The notes: generated from the sequence alone by a model not told the origin. A stretch of 64,000 nucleotides of DNA from Bacteroidota bacterium (GCA_018267875.1 JAFDXP010000067.1:47152-111151), one strand, 5' to 3'. Numbered from the stretch's first letter, positions 28,042-37,065 are shown. A program made the numbers and translations.

Positions 28042-28737
28042 ATGTTGAAAATATATGCAGTCAATATTTCCATCGGTCTATCAAAAGAAGATTTTGATCG
28101 TGTCATAAAACAGCTTACTCCCCAACTGGCAAAGAAAATTTGCTCGTTTAGAAACGTTGAAGATTCGTTACGAGTCTTGTTTTCAAGATTATTGTGTGAA
28201 TTTGTATTGCAAAAGGAATTTTCTTTAAACTCAAATTCCCTCCTCATTGCCGAAACAGAATTTGGTAAACCTTATTTGGTAAACCATAAAAATATCAAGT
28301 TCAATTTTTCACATTCGGGACATTGGGTTGTATGTGCCTTTGCTCATCAAGAAATTGGGATAGATATAGAACAAGTTCGAAGCATTGATTTAGATATTGC
28401 CCAACACTATTTTTCCGAAAGTGAATGCAACGATTTGTTTGCCAAACCTTTATCCCAACAAATTGATTACTTCTATCGTTTATGGACAATGAAGGAAAGC
28501 TATATCAAAATGCTAGGCAAAGGATTGTCTTGCCCACTCGATTCCTTTTCCGTAATCATCAATGAAGAAATATACTTAGTGGACAATATCCAACAAAAAC
28601 TACCCTATTCACTACAAGAAATATTTATTGAACAGGGTTACAAATTGTCTGTATGTGGTCTTGAAAAAAACCTTTCCCCTATTACAATAGTAGATTGCAA
28701 TCAACTTATTCAATTAAGCCTCAATAACAGACAATAA
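28042..28737 (+). CDS. Sfp-type 4'-phosphopantetheinyl transferase
   Basis: 231 aa from ATG 28042 (MLKIYAVNISIGLSKEDF); an in-frame TTG at 28021 is the alternative. Motifs of the Sfp/AcpT superfamily are visible: FSRLLCEFVL and EFGKPYL (substrate-CoA region), FNFSHSGHWVVCAF, the Mg-binding GIDIEQVRSID, and YRLWTMKESYIKMLGKGL with the conserved Trp-x-x-Lys-Glu-Ser. It should convert the three carrier domains of the adjacent synthetases from apo to holo form using CoA. It starts 27 nt after the NRPS stop on the same strand, so it is almost certainly co-transcribed with it. Confidence 0.92.
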   Translation: MLKIYAVNISIGLSKEDFDRVIKQLTPQLAKKICSFRNVEDSLRVLFSRLLCEFVLQKEFSLNSNSLLIAETEFGKPYLVNHKNIKFNFSHSGHWVVCAFAHQEIGIDIEQVRSIDLDIAQHYFSESECNDLFAKPLSQQIDYFYRLWTMKESYIKMLGKGLSCPLDSFSVIINEEIYLVDNIQQKLPYSLQEIFIEQGYKLSVCGLEKNLSPITIVDCNQLIQLSLNNRQ

Positions 28738-28854
28738 ATTTTATGAATTAAGCTAAGCTTGGCTATTCTGTAAAGTAAAGATGTTTTGTGAAAAGCGGCT
28801 GAACTATAAGATGCACTAAGATCAGAAGGTCGTTTTTAGTAATAAATCGAAATT

Positions 28855-29505
28855 TTAAAGCTCGTTTATTTTCTTCATCAACTTTTCGGTAAATGGATTA
28901 CAGTAGCTTAAATTAAATTCGAATATTTCATCCGGGCTGTATGATTTCTCAATCTGTTTTCTGAGCATAGATTTTGCTCTATTTAATCGAACTTTTACAT
29001 TCGCCTCACTAATGTCTAATAGGCTTGCCGTTTCTGAAACGCTTAGTCCATTGATTTCTCTTAAAGAAAAAACTAACCGATAATCTTCAGGTAATTCAAT
29101 TAGTGAAGATTCAATCACTTGACCCAATTCACGGGTATGGATAATTTTTTGTGTATCATGATGTTGGTGCATAAACATGGGTGTAACGTTTTCATTAACA
29201 GCATCGTTCGGCTTTTCGTTTACAAAGCAGAATTTTTGCTTTTTACGATAGCAATTATTCAGCATGATGCGTATGAGCCAAGTTTTAAAATTGGAGCGTT
29301 GTTCAAATTGAGACAAGTTCTTGAATGCATCAATGTATGTATCCTGCATCAGGTCTTGTGTGTCTTCATGATTGTAGTTGTAAGACCTTCCTACTTTATA
29401 TAAATAAGGATTAAACCGCCTTACGATAATTTCATAAAGCGGTTTTTCTCCTTGTAATATTCGAGATATAATTTCAGTTTCTGTTAATTTTTCAAACTGT
29501 TTCAT
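28855..29505 (-). CDS. ECF-type RNA polymerase sigma factor
   Basis: 216 aa. Region 2 is RRFNPYLYKVGRSYNYNHEDTQDLMQDTYIDAF, in pieces FNPYLYKVGRSY, DTQDLMQDTYIDAF and FKTWLIRIMLNNCY (promoter -10 recognition and melting). Region 4 has LPEDYRLVFSLREINGLSV and ETASLLDISEANVKVRLNRA (helix-turn-helix for the -35). There is no region 1.1 or 3 and no C-terminal SnoaL-like extension. Last gene of a leftward set lipoprotein/DoxX-like/sigma, 5 nt after the DoxX-like gene. No anti-sigma factor is recognisable beside it, so how it is held inactive is unknown. Confidence 0.92.
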   Translation of the reverse strand: MKQFEKLTETEIISRILQGEKPLYEIIVRRFNPYLYKVGRSYNYNHEDTQDLMQDTYIDAFKNLSQFEQRSNFKTWLIRIMLNNCYRKKQKFCFVNEKPNDAVNENVTPMFMHQHHDTQKIIHTRELGQVIESSLIELPEDYRLVFSLREINGLSVSETASLLDISEANVKVRLNRAKSMLRKQIEKSYSPDEIFEFNLSYCNPFTEKLMKKINEL

Positions 29506-29510
29506 ACAAG

Positions 29511-29894
29511 CTAAGATAAAGCTTTTGACAAACGAGCCATGGAAAAAGCGGAGATAGCCATCACCAGATCACGTACTGCCACATCCACAAATTTAAAGCT
29601 TAAAATAAGAGACAATGCAATTGCAGTAAGCCAAGCTGCAACTATGTATCCCCCAATTTCTGGCTTTTTAATCACGATAATTCCGGCTACTATTTCAATT
29701 ACGCCAACTATCATCATAAACATTGAAACTGAAATTGGCAACATACTGGAAAGGGTTGGGCTTATGTATTGATCCCAATGAGTTAGTATGTTGGTAAATT
29801 TATCAATTCCGGCCACAATAGGAATTATGATAAAGGTAAACCGAAGCAGGTTAAACACTTGTCTCTCTATCGGTTTTGAATGAACTGTATTCAT
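29511..29894 (-). CDS. DoxX-like four-helix membrane protein
   Basis: 127 aa with four predicted membrane segments: VFNLLRFTFIIIPIVAGIDK, LPISVSMFMMIVGVIEIVAG, IGGYIVAAWLTAIALSLILS and VRDLVMAISAFSMARL. The layout and the Gly/Asp-containing first helix (AGIDKFTNIL) resemble DoxX/DoxD-type small membrane proteins, whose functions are mostly unknown. It sits between the lipoprotein gene (32-nt gap) and the sigma gene (5-nt gap) and is probably co-expressed with both. The assignment rests on topology and general pattern. Confidence 0.65.
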   Translation of the reverse strand: MNTVHSKPIERQVFNLLRFTFIIIPIVAGIDKFTNILTHWDQYISPTLSSMLPISVSMFMMIVGVIEIVAGIIVIKKPEIGGYIVAAWLTAIALSLILSFKFVDVAVRDLVMAISAFSMARLSKALS

Positions 29895-29926
29895 TTGAAA
29901 AATGAAGTTTTAAGGGAATAAAGAAT

Positions 29927-30592
29927 TTAGAATTTTGCAGGATATTGATTAGCAATTCCTTCAGATAAAGTGCTTGCAAAGTGCATCATGTCATTAAAAG
30001 CAGCATCATAATCAACGGAAGCTTGCGTATAGTTCTTTTGCAATAAATCTACCGAGTAAGTGATGGTCTTAGTTATATGATCGTCCATGTGCATACGCAT
30101 ATGTGCTTGGTCCCAATTATTGGGATTTGCAGCAGATAAGAAATCAGCAATTTGTTGCGCATTTGCTCTCCAATTGGCAACAGCCGTGCTCAGTGCAGCT
30201 TGATCATTGTTTTTTGCCGCAGTCAGAACGGGTACTGCTCCATTAATATGCCCTTTCAATAAAGTGGTTAGCTGATCACCGGCAGCTTGTCCATAATAAG
30301 GCACAATAGCAGCACCGATATCTTCTTGATTTTTTAACAGTCGCGTCAGTTGAGAATTAAGTGCTGCACTATTGTTGAAAAAGGCATCCACAGTCATGTA
30401 CGTGTATTGCATGTGGTCTGCCCATAGTTGGTGCATAGCATCATCAAATGTTCGGAAATTGCTACTGGCAAGAGGTCCGGGAGATACGCTATCTTTTTTA
30501 CAGCTTTGTAAGGATGGAATCAAAAGCATTGCGAATGCGAAGAATCCCAACATGGTTACAGCTTTTCTAAAAGTGTGTTTTACTTGTTTCAT
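29927..30592 (-). CDS. Helical lipoprotein of unknown function upstream of an ECF sigma gene
   Basis: 221 aa. Lipobox LIPSLQSC gives a lipidated Cys near residue 31 followed by KKD, as is usual for Bacteroidota lipoproteins. The rest is alpha-helical, probably a four-helix bundle with paired His/Met/Asp positions: DDAMHQLWADHMQYTYM, KGHINGA, HMRMHMDDHITKTI and AFNDMMHFAST. Repeated HMRMHMDDH-like residues could bind a metal or haem, but this is speculation. First gene of the leftward lipoprotein/DoxX-like/sigma set. I do not recognise a named family. Confidence 0.75.
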   Translation of the reverse strand: MKQVKHTFRKAVTMLGFFAFAMLLIPSLQSCKKDSVSPGPLASSNFRTFDDAMHQLWADHMQYTYMTVDAFFNNSAALNSQLTRLLKNQEDIGAAIVPYYGQAAGDQLTTLLKGHINGAVPVLTAAKNNDQAALSTAVANWRANAQQIADFLSAANPNNWDQAHMRMHMDDHITKTITYSVDLLQKNYTQASVDYDAAFNDMMHFASTLSEGIANQYPAKF

Positions 30593-30846
30593 TTTTTTTC
30601 AGTTTTTTTGGTTTTATGAAAGAATAGAGTTGCTGAAAAAGAAAAAGGTTACAAGCATTTTTAGGAAGGGTCAAAAAATCCTGAGACTCAAAAAAAGTTT
30701 ATTTCACTAAGCTTAATTGGCAGACTATTGAATCTTAAAACCTATTGACTAAAGCACCTTTCTATTTTGTCTATTCAATAAATATTCCAAACTAACTTTA
30801 AACTTTTTAGGCTAACCACCCTCTAAGAAGATAAAAGCAACGTGTT

Positions 30847-31083
30847 ATGAAAATGGTTTTGTTGAAGATTGGTTTTGTTTTTACTCTTGCTATTTGTTTG
30901 AGCAGTTGTATAGTTCGACCATACCCAAGCCGACCATACTATTATCGTCCGAACTATCGCGTATATCCACGATATTATTATTCACCGATTCCCCGTGTGT
31001 ATTATGGAATACCTCGTGTTCATTACTATGATAGTAGAGGCGGAAGCCATGGAGCGCATTACGGGCCTCGAAGAATGCGTTAA
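30847..31083 (+). CDS. Small Tyr/Pro/Arg-rich lipoprotein
   Basis: 78 aa. An N-terminal signal with lipobox CLSSC (Cys about 21) is followed by a low-complexity tail rich in Tyr, Pro and Arg (YPSRPYYYRPNYRVYPRYYY and similar). Short surface lipoproteins of this composition are common in Bacteroidota and have no assigned function. It precedes the ABC exporter by about 50 nt on the same strand. It could be missed by length filters; the lipobox and clean start support a real gene. Confidence 0.65.
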   Translation: MKMVLLKIGFVFTLAICLSSCIVRPYPSRPYYYRPNYRVYPRYYYSPIPRVYYGIPRVHYYDSRGGSHGAHYGPRRMR

Positions 31084-31131
31084 TGAGTTGTTGCCTTTTA
31101 TTTGTAGAAGCGGGGGTAACTTGTGCCGGTA

Positions 31132-32901
31132 ATGAAACACCTTTTTGCGCTCAACAAATATTTTGTTCGTTATAGATGGCGACTTGTTTTAGGAATGTTA
31201 TTTGTAGCCATTTCAAACCTTTTTGCGGCTATGCCTGCATCCATTATACGAAAGGTAATAGACGATGTACAGCAAGCGGTAAATTCAGGTGGATTATCCA
31301 TGCAAGATAAAGGTTCACTGATCAAAATGGTTATGTGGACAGGTGTTCTGTTGATAGGTATTGCTTTACTTCGAGGAATTTTTATGTTTTTCATGCGGCA
31401 AACCATTATTGTAATGAGCCGTTTGATTGAGTATGAACAGAAAAATGAAATCTATGCTCATTATCAAACCTTAGATACACAGTTTTTCAAAAAACATTTT
31501 ACAGGAGATTTGATGAACCGTATCTCTGAAGATGTAAGCCGAGTGCGGATGTACACCGGGCCAAGCATTATGTATGCAACTAACCTTTCGGTGCTGACCG
31601 CTATTTGCTTGTGGAATATGGTACATGTCAATGTGTGGCTAACCTTGTCTGTGTTCCTTCCATTACCCTTGTTGGCTATTGCCATTTATTTTGTCAATAG
31701 AATTATTTACAGAAAAAGTGAAAACATTCAAGCACAACTAAGTACTCTTACTTCTACGGCACAAGAAACGTATAGTGGCATTCGAGTCATCAAAAGTTTT
31801 GTTCAAGAAAAGACAATGATGCGATTTTTTGGATCTACATCTGATGCCTACAAGCAAAGCACAATCAACCTTTCTCTTACTGAAGCTATTTACTTTCCTT
31901 CCATGACCTTTTTCATTGGACTGAGCATGTTGAGTACGGTATTGGTTGGTGGATATTTTGCTATCAAGGGAGAAATATCTGCAGGTAATATTGCTGAGTT
32001 TGTGATCTACATCAACCTGCTCATGTTCCCAATTAGTAGTATAGGATGGGTTGCCAGTATGGTTCAGCGTGCCAGTGCTTCCCAAAAACGAATCAATGAA
32101 TTTTTGCACACCAACCCATCGATTATTTCACCGCATACGGACAATGGTCATTCAAATTTGAAAGGTAATATTGACTTTGACCATGTTGATTTTACCTACC
32201 CACATACAGGTATTCATGCTTTAAAAGATTTTTCGCTACACATAAAAGCCGGTGATAAAATAGCAATCATAGGTAAAACAGGATCCGGAAAATCTACACT
32301 GGCGCATCTTTTGTTAAGAATGTATGATGCTCAAAGTGGTTCCGTCTTGTTGGATAAGTACAATATTCAACATTTCTCCTTAGCTACTGCGCGAAAACAA
32401 ATTGCTTATGCTCCACAAGACACGTACTTGTTCTCCGACACAATACTTAACAATATAAAATTTGGGAAAGATGATGCAACACTTGAAGATGTGATAGAAG
32501 CATCTCGACTTGCCGATTTAGATAAAGATGTTCAGGGATTACAACAGGGTTATCAAACTATCGTAGGAGAGCGAGGCGTAATGCTGAGTGGCGGGCAAAA
32601 GCAAAGATTAGTATTGGCCAGAGCATTATTGAAAAACGCACCTATTCTTATTTTGGATGAATGTCTGAGTGCGGTGGACACGCAGACAGAACAAACCATT
32701 TTACATAACCTACAACCTCAATTGAAAGACAAAACAGTGATAGTCATTACGCACCGCATTTTTACTAACTGGAATTTCGATCAAATTCTTGTACTAGACA
32801 ATGGAAAAATTGTAGAACAAGGAGTACATGCGCAACTGATGAAACAGAAGGGGAAATATGCTCGACTTTATGATCATCAAACCATCGCCAATCAAGCATA
32901 A
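31132..32901 (+). CDS. ABC exporter half-transporter (permease-ATPase fusion, MdlB/MsbA-like)
   Basis: 589 aa from ATG 31132 (GTG 31123 gives three more residues). An N-terminal six-helix type I exporter domain (about 1-320, including YEQKNEIYAHYQTLDTQFF and FTGDLMNRISEDVSRVRMY) is followed by an ATPase domain: Walker A IIGKTGSGKSTLAHLLL, Q-loop AYAPQDTYLFSDTI, signature LSGGQKQRL, Walker B ILILDECLSAVDTQTE and H-loop VITHR. Asp-Glu-Cys replaces the usual Asp-Glu-Ala/Pro at Walker B; the catalytic Glu is intact. It should act as a dimer, but the substrate (lipid, peptide or drug) is not predictable. It is 2.4 kb from the NRPS/PKS locus with the sigma operon between, so a link to product export is only a possibility. 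Confidence 0.9.
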   Translation: MKHLFALNKYFVRYRWRLVLGMLFVAISNLFAAMPASIIRKVIDDVQQAVNSGGLSMQDKGSLIKMVMWTGVLLIGIALLRGIFMFFMRQTIIVMSRLIEYEQKNEIYAHYQTLDTQFFKKHFTGDLMNRISEDVSRVRMYTGPSIMYATNLSVLTAICLWNMVHVNVWLTLSVFLPLPLLAIAIYFVNRIIYRKSENIQAQLSTLTSTAQETYSGIRVIKSFVQEKTMMRFFGSTSDAYKQSTINLSLTEAIYFPSMTFFIGLSMLSTVLVGGYFAIKGEISAGNIAEFVIYINLLMFPISSIGWVASMVQRASASQKRINEFLHTNPSIISPHTDNGHSNLKGNIDFDHVDFTYPHTGIHALKDFSLHIKAGDKIAIIGKTGSGKSTLAHLLLRMYDAQSGSVLLDKYNIQHFSLATARKQIAYAPQDTYLFSDTILNNIKFGKDDATLEDVIEASRLADLDKDVQGLQQGYQTIVGERGVMLSGGQKQRLVLARALLKNAPILILDECLSAVDTQTEQTILHNLQPQLKDKTVIVITHRIFTNWNFDQILVLDNGKIVEQGVHAQLMKQKGKYARLYDHQTIANQA

Positions 32902-32906
32902 ACCAT

Positions 32907-33242
32907 TTATTTTGTCAGGGTTTCCATAATCCCACCAACTACAGAAACAATCAAGCTAAATAAAACAGCGTATATAATTCCATCTACGCTAAAACCATCT
33001 ACTATTTTAGAACAAAGCAAGACCATAAGTGCATTGATTACTAATAGAAACAAACCAAAAGTTACGACCGTTATAGGGATCGTAAGTAGAATGAATATAG
33101 GCTTGATAAACAAATTCAAAACGGCTAAAACAACTGCTACCCAAATTGCAGTTGTGAAATTTCGGATATGCACGCCCGGCAACAAATAAGAGGCTGCAAA
33201 CACAGCCAGAGAATTGATCATCAATCTTAGCAGTATGTTCAT
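32907..33242 (-). CDS. Phage-holin-family (YvlD-like) membrane protein
   Basis: 111 aa with four membrane helices: NSLAVFAASYLLPGVHI, FTTAIWVAVVLAVLNLFIKP, ITVVTFGLFLLVINALMVLL and GIIYAVLFSLIVSVVGGI. The NLFIKPI..LLTIPIT..TFGLFLLVINA pattern is characteristic of the widespread phage-holin-4 superfamily. These are ordinary chromosomal proteins and no phage genes are near. Function unknown, perhaps envelope stress. Convergent with the ABC exporter, 5 nt between stops. Confidence 0.82.
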   Translation of the reverse strand: MNILLRLMINSLAVFAASYLLPGVHIRNFTTAIWVAVVLAVLNLFIKPIFILLTIPITVVTFGLFLLVINALMVLLCSKIVDGFSVDGIIYAVLFSLIVSVVGGIMETLTK

Positions 33243-33304
33243 GTTGCTTGTTCTGAATTATTGAAAATGATGTAAATTTTGTCTGCTTCAAAATTAAGAT
33301 CAAA

Positions 33305-34111
33305 TCAGTCTGAATTCGGCAATTCAACTAAATCACTATCATTCAGTACAACATTCTTTTGCTTCTTTCGAAGCTTAATATTTAATGCTTCCACCGCTAG
33401 CGAAAAAGCAAGACAAGAATAGATGATACCCTTGCTAACATGCTCATGAATTCCTTCTGCAACCAATACTACACCAATAACCACAAGGAAACTAAGGGCA
33501 AGCATTTGCAAGGTTGGTTGTTTGTTGATAATACGTGTTACAGCACCGGCAAATAGCATCATAATTAGGATAGAAATAATAACAGCAATGATCATCAATA
33601 CTACATTGTCAATCAAGCCTACAGCCGTCAAAATAGAATCAAAAGAAAAAACGGCATCTACTAAAATGATTTGAATGATAGCCCCCATTAACGAAGAAGC
33701 TACTTTCTGTTTGGATGTGCTTTCTTGATCATCTACTTGAAGCTTATGGTGAATTTCCAAGGTGCTTTTTACAATCAAAAAAATTCCGCCTGATAATAAA
33801 ATAATGTCTTTCCAACTCAAGGCCAGATCAGGTTCTTGTGGATTTAAACTAAAGGGTAAAGTAAAAATAGGTTCTTTCAATCCGATAATCCAGTTAATAC
33901 CCAACAACAACAAACTTCTAAAAAGCATGGCGAGAAGTAAGCCAATATTTCGAGCAGTACGTTGCTTATTTTGTGGAAGCCTATTGGAAACTAATGAAAT
34001 GAAAATGATATTGTCAACACCCAGAACTATTTCTAAAAAAGTAAGCGTAAGCAAGCTAATCCATACGCCAGGCTCAGCAAAATTGGGTATGGCAACTAGA
34101 AAGATATTCAT
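33305..34111 (-). CDS. TerC-family integral membrane protein
   Basis: 268 aa. The TerC pattern is plain: LTFLEIVLGVDNIIFISLVSN in TM1 with the conserved Asp-Asn, ARNIGLLLAMLFRSLLLLG, DIILLSGGIFLIVKSTLEIH, and LVDAVFSFDSILTAVGL with paired acidic residues, plus more helices to LAVEALNIKLRKK. TerC proteins have been linked to tellurite resistance, calcium and manganese handling (Alx/MntP-type Mn export, TerC/YkoY metalation of exoenzymes). A Mn2+ role is a reasonable guess. There is no ter operon beside it. Confidence 0.9.
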   Translation of the reverse strand: MNIFLVAIPNFAEPGVWISLLTLTFLEIVLGVDNIIFISLVSNRLPQNKQRTARNIGLLLAMLFRSLLLLGINWIIGLKEPIFTLPFSLNPQEPDLALSWKDIILLSGGIFLIVKSTLEIHHKLQVDDQESTSKQKVASSLMGAIIQIILVDAVFSFDSILTAVGLIDNVVLMIIAVIISILIMMLFAGAVTRIINKQPTLQMLALSFLVVIGVVLVAEGIHEHVSKGIIYSCLAFSLAVEALNIKLRKKQKNVVLNDSDLVELPNSD

Positions 34112-34169
34112 TGGATTCTTTTAACGAGTTGGGGTCTTTTCTTTGAACTTTAAAACAATGAAAGGTTCA

Positions 34170-35798
34170 CTAAAATGTTACTTTTAGTTTCACGGGTTTA
34201 CCGTTTCGTAATACAGTTACAGTGGTAGTCTGTCCGGATTTTGCTTTGCCTAATGCTTCCATATAGCTTTGCATTCCTAAAATCTTTGTATCGCCTAACT
34301 GAATAATAATATCGCCTGCTTTGATTCCTGCCTTTTTAGCCGGTTTTTCATCAGCCACATCATCAACCCTGACACCCCCTTCTTGAAAAGAATAATCAGG
34401 CATAATGCCCAGCGTAACTTTAAATCTAACTTTGCCAACTGTAGTTTGTCGTGTAGGAGTAAATTTTGGTTTTAAGCGTGTATCCATTACAGACACGATG
34501 CTATATACAAAGTCCAGCACTTTTGCTTCGCCGAGATAATTGATCTTATCTGCATCATCTGATGGTTTGTGATAATCGTGATGTATGCCTGTGAAGAAAA
34601 AAAGAACTGGTATTCCTACATGATAGAATGAAGTATGGTCGGATGGGCCAACACCGGAGCTGTCAATAGCAATTTTAAATTCTTTGTTGGGTGATGAAAC
34701 AAATGTACTCCATACAGGAGAAGTTCCTATTCCGCCAACTGTTAGTGCATGTGTACTGTCATTTAGTCGCCCGATCATGTCCATATTGATCATATAAGCG
34801 GTATGATTGCTGTCTATTTGATAATCTTTTACAAAAGCTTTAGAGCCCAACAGTCCAAGTTCTTCACCGGAAAAATTCACAAAGAGATAATTGTAGTTGC
34901 GCAAGCGTTGTTTTTTAATGCGTGCAGCAAGTTCCAATAATCCGGCTGATCCACTTGCATTATCATCTGCTCCATTGTGAATTTCTTTAGAAAGAGACAA
35001 ACTATTTCCATCTTCTCCATAGCCTAAGTGATCAAAATGAGCACCTAAGATGACGGTATAAGGAGCTTTGTTGTCAATCCAGGCAGCCACATTGGTTCCG
35101 GTACGTTCTGATTTATTCAGTTCAAATTTTAAAGAGAGTTTGACACCATCAGGATGATTGTTGACTAACGAATCAAACACGCCATGAGAAAGGAATGCAA
35201 CTGGAATATCCATTGTTTCTAACTCGGAATGAGGGTTGAATTTGGGAGGATATTTTGCACCAACACCATCATAAAACACAACTGCAGTTGCCCCCTTTTT
35301 TTGAGCATCTTTTGCTCGATCAAACATAGCCTTTTCATAGTCGAAGTGGGCATCGTTTGCATCTTCTTTTTCGGAGTATAAATTCACTAACCAGATATTA
35401 CCATGTTCCCATACATCGGGTAAAACATCACCGGAAATATGGTTTACATTTTTGGAAAAAGGAAGCGGAAAAGCTTGTTGCGGAATCAATAATGGCACGG
35501 TACCGACTTTGAAAAATGATTGATCGGAAATTTCTTTACCATAGAAAAATTTGAAAGGCAATTTATAATCACCTTTGTATGGTGCAATCTTTAGCTTTTT
35601 ATATCTGGTTGCAATATAATCGGCTGCTTTTTGTTCACCGGCACTACCGGTGCGTCGCCCTTCCAGTGCATCTGAAGCTAAATAGGTAATGTCGGTTGTT
35701 AAGCGTTTAATGGTTTTTCGATCGGTTTTTGTTTGCGCATCACAGACTACTGCTACAAAGCAAACTAACATGCAAAGATGAAATACACGACGTGTCAT
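34170..35798 (-). CDS. Secreted M28-family aminopeptidase with C-terminal PDZ domain
   Basis: 542 aa. Signal peptide at the N-terminus (VFHLCMLVCFVAVVCDAQ). A PA-like insert (about 90-235) separates the N-terminal part from the M28 zinc peptidase. Metal ligands visible are His and Asp in LGAHFDHLG and HNGADDNASG, catalytic Glu-Glu in NFSGEELGLLGS, Asp in INMDMIGRLND, and His in TGIHHDYHKPSDD. The last 90 residues form a PDZ domain (GVRVDDVADEKPAKKAGIKAGDII). Likely a periplasmic or secreted di-zinc aminopeptidase. It lacks a T9SS CTD. Confidence 0.9.
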   Translation of the reverse strand: MTRRVFHLCMLVCFVAVVCDAQTKTDRKTIKRLTTDITYLASDALEGRRTGSAGEQKAADYIATRYKKLKIAPYKGDYKLPFKFFYGKEISDQSFFKVGTVPLLIPQQAFPLPFSKNVNHISGDVLPDVWEHGNIWLVNLYSEKEDANDAHFDYEKAMFDRAKDAQKKGATAVVFYDGVGAKYPPKFNPHSELETMDIPVAFLSHGVFDSLVNNHPDGVKLSLKFELNKSERTGTNVAAWIDNKAPYTVILGAHFDHLGYGEDGNSLSLSKEIHNGADDNASGSAGLLELAARIKKQRLRNYNYLFVNFSGEELGLLGSKAFVKDYQIDSNHTAYMINMDMIGRLNDSTHALTVGGIGTSPVWSTFVSSPNKEFKIAIDSSGVGPSDHTSFYHVGIPVLFFFTGIHHDYHKPSDDADKINYLGEAKVLDFVYSIVSVMDTRLKPKFTPTRQTTVGKVRFKVTLGIMPDYSFQEGGVRVDDVADEKPAKKAGIKAGDIIIQLGDTKILGMQSYMEALGKAKSGQTTTVTVLRNGKPVKLKVTF

Positions 35799-35882
35799 AA
35801 GTAAGCAAAATTAAGATAGCGTACCCAAACAATGAGCTTTACTATTTCTTATCAAAATCTATTTGACAATCTGATGGCTGTT

Positions 35883-36971
35883 TTATCGAGCATCAAAATC
35901 AATAAAGACGCGATCAGTCTTGGGATGAGATTGACAAGTAAGGACATACCCTTGAGCAACTTCATTTTTTTCTAAGGCATAGTTGACTTCCATTTCTACT
36001 TCACCTTCAATTACTTTGGCTCTGCACGTGCTACACACTCCGCCTTTACAAGCATACGGAAGATCGGCACCATGTTTTAAGGCAGCATCTAAAATGCTAT
36101 CACCATGATAGCTTAAATCCATGTCGAAAGTAGTGCCGTCTAATCGTACACTTACTTTGCTTGTAGCATCATTTGCGCTTTTATGATCTTTTATCCAGTT
36201 TTCATGATTGGGTTTGGGTTCATCTGGGGATGAAAATAACTCTATATGTATTTGTTCAGTTGTCAAGCCTAAATCTATCAGTTGTTGACGCACCGCCAAG
36301 AGCATAGTTTCAGGGCCGCAAATAAAAACTTCATCCATACCCTTCACATCAATTAAAGAATCGGCTAGCTGCTTAACTTTTGGGGCATCAATACGACCAT
36401 TAAACATCGTTACATCCATCATCTCTCGAGAAAGTAAATGATAGACGCGCAGGCGTTGCATATAGCGGTTTTTCAATCCTTCAATTGCTTCCCGAAATAT
36501 AATTGAGTTGCGGTTTTTGTTTCCATAGACGAGGGTAAAATCGCTTTCGGGTTCTTGTTCCAAAACCGATTTCATGATGCTCATTATCGGGGTAATGCCA
36601 CTTCCTGCAGCAAAGGCGAGATAATGTTTTTTATTGGGGTTGTTTTTTCGGGGTGAAAATTTTCCATTGGGCGGCATCACTTCCAATACCTCGCCGGGTT
36701 TTAAAAAATCATTAGCAAAGCTTGAAAACTTTCCTTGTTCAACTTTTTTGATGGCTACCCTTAATTCTCGCTCAGCAAGACTGCTGCAAATAGAATAAGA
36801 ACGGCGCACCTCCACATTGTCTATATGATGCTTAAAAGTCAGATACTGCCCGGGAGAAAACTGAAACAGTTTTTCCATGTCTTGCGGAATTTCTAAAGCC
36901 ACGGACACACAGTCGGCAGTTTCAGTTCTAACTTCTTTTACTGTAAGCGGAAAAAATTTAAGCACTGACAT
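35883..36971 (-). CDS. Ferredoxin-NAD(P)H reductase with 2Fe-2S domain, PaaE-like
   Basis: 362 aa. Three parts: an FAD-binding barrel (SPGQYLTFKH, RRSYSICSS near residue 60), an NAD(P)-binding domain (FAAGSGITPIMSIMKSVLE; EVFICGPETMLLAV) and a C-terminal plant-type ferredoxin domain (YACKGGVCSTCRAKVIEGEVE with a later Cys in LTCQSHPK). This architecture passes electrons from NAD(P)H via FAD to 2Fe-2S and an oxygenase. PaaE of phenylacetyl-CoA epoxidase is the nearest named type, but the paaABCD genes are not in the window, so the partner is unknown. A PaaG-like isomerase lies at 13.2 kb. Confidence 0.88.
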   Translation of the reverse strand: MSVLKFFPLTVKEVRTETADCVSVALEIPQDMEKLFQFSPGQYLTFKHHIDNVEVRRSYSICSSLAERELRVAIKKVEQGKFSSFANDFLKPGEVLEVMPPNGKFSPRKNNPNKKHYLAFAAGSGITPIMSIMKSVLEQEPESDFTLVYGNKNRNSIIFREAIEGLKNRYMQRLRVYHLLSREMMDVTMFNGRIDAPKVKQLADSLIDVKGMDEVFICGPETMLLAVRQQLIDLGLTTEQIHIELFSSPDEPKPNHENWIKDHKSANDATSKVSVRLDGTTFDMDLSYHGDSILDAALKHGADLPYACKGGVCSTCRAKVIEGEVEMEVNYALEKNEVAQGYVLTCQSHPKTDRVFIDFDAR

Positions 36972-37065
36972 AGTTATTGATCTGCTTTATTTGACGAGAG
37001 TAAATTAAATACTATTCTTTTTGTTTGGGTGTTGATAGTAATCATTTTTCTTTAAACCTTACATG

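Noticed and set aside
32907..33242. Prophage remnant suggested by the holin-family protein
   Set aside because: The family is a common chromosomal four-helix protein and no other phage gene is near.
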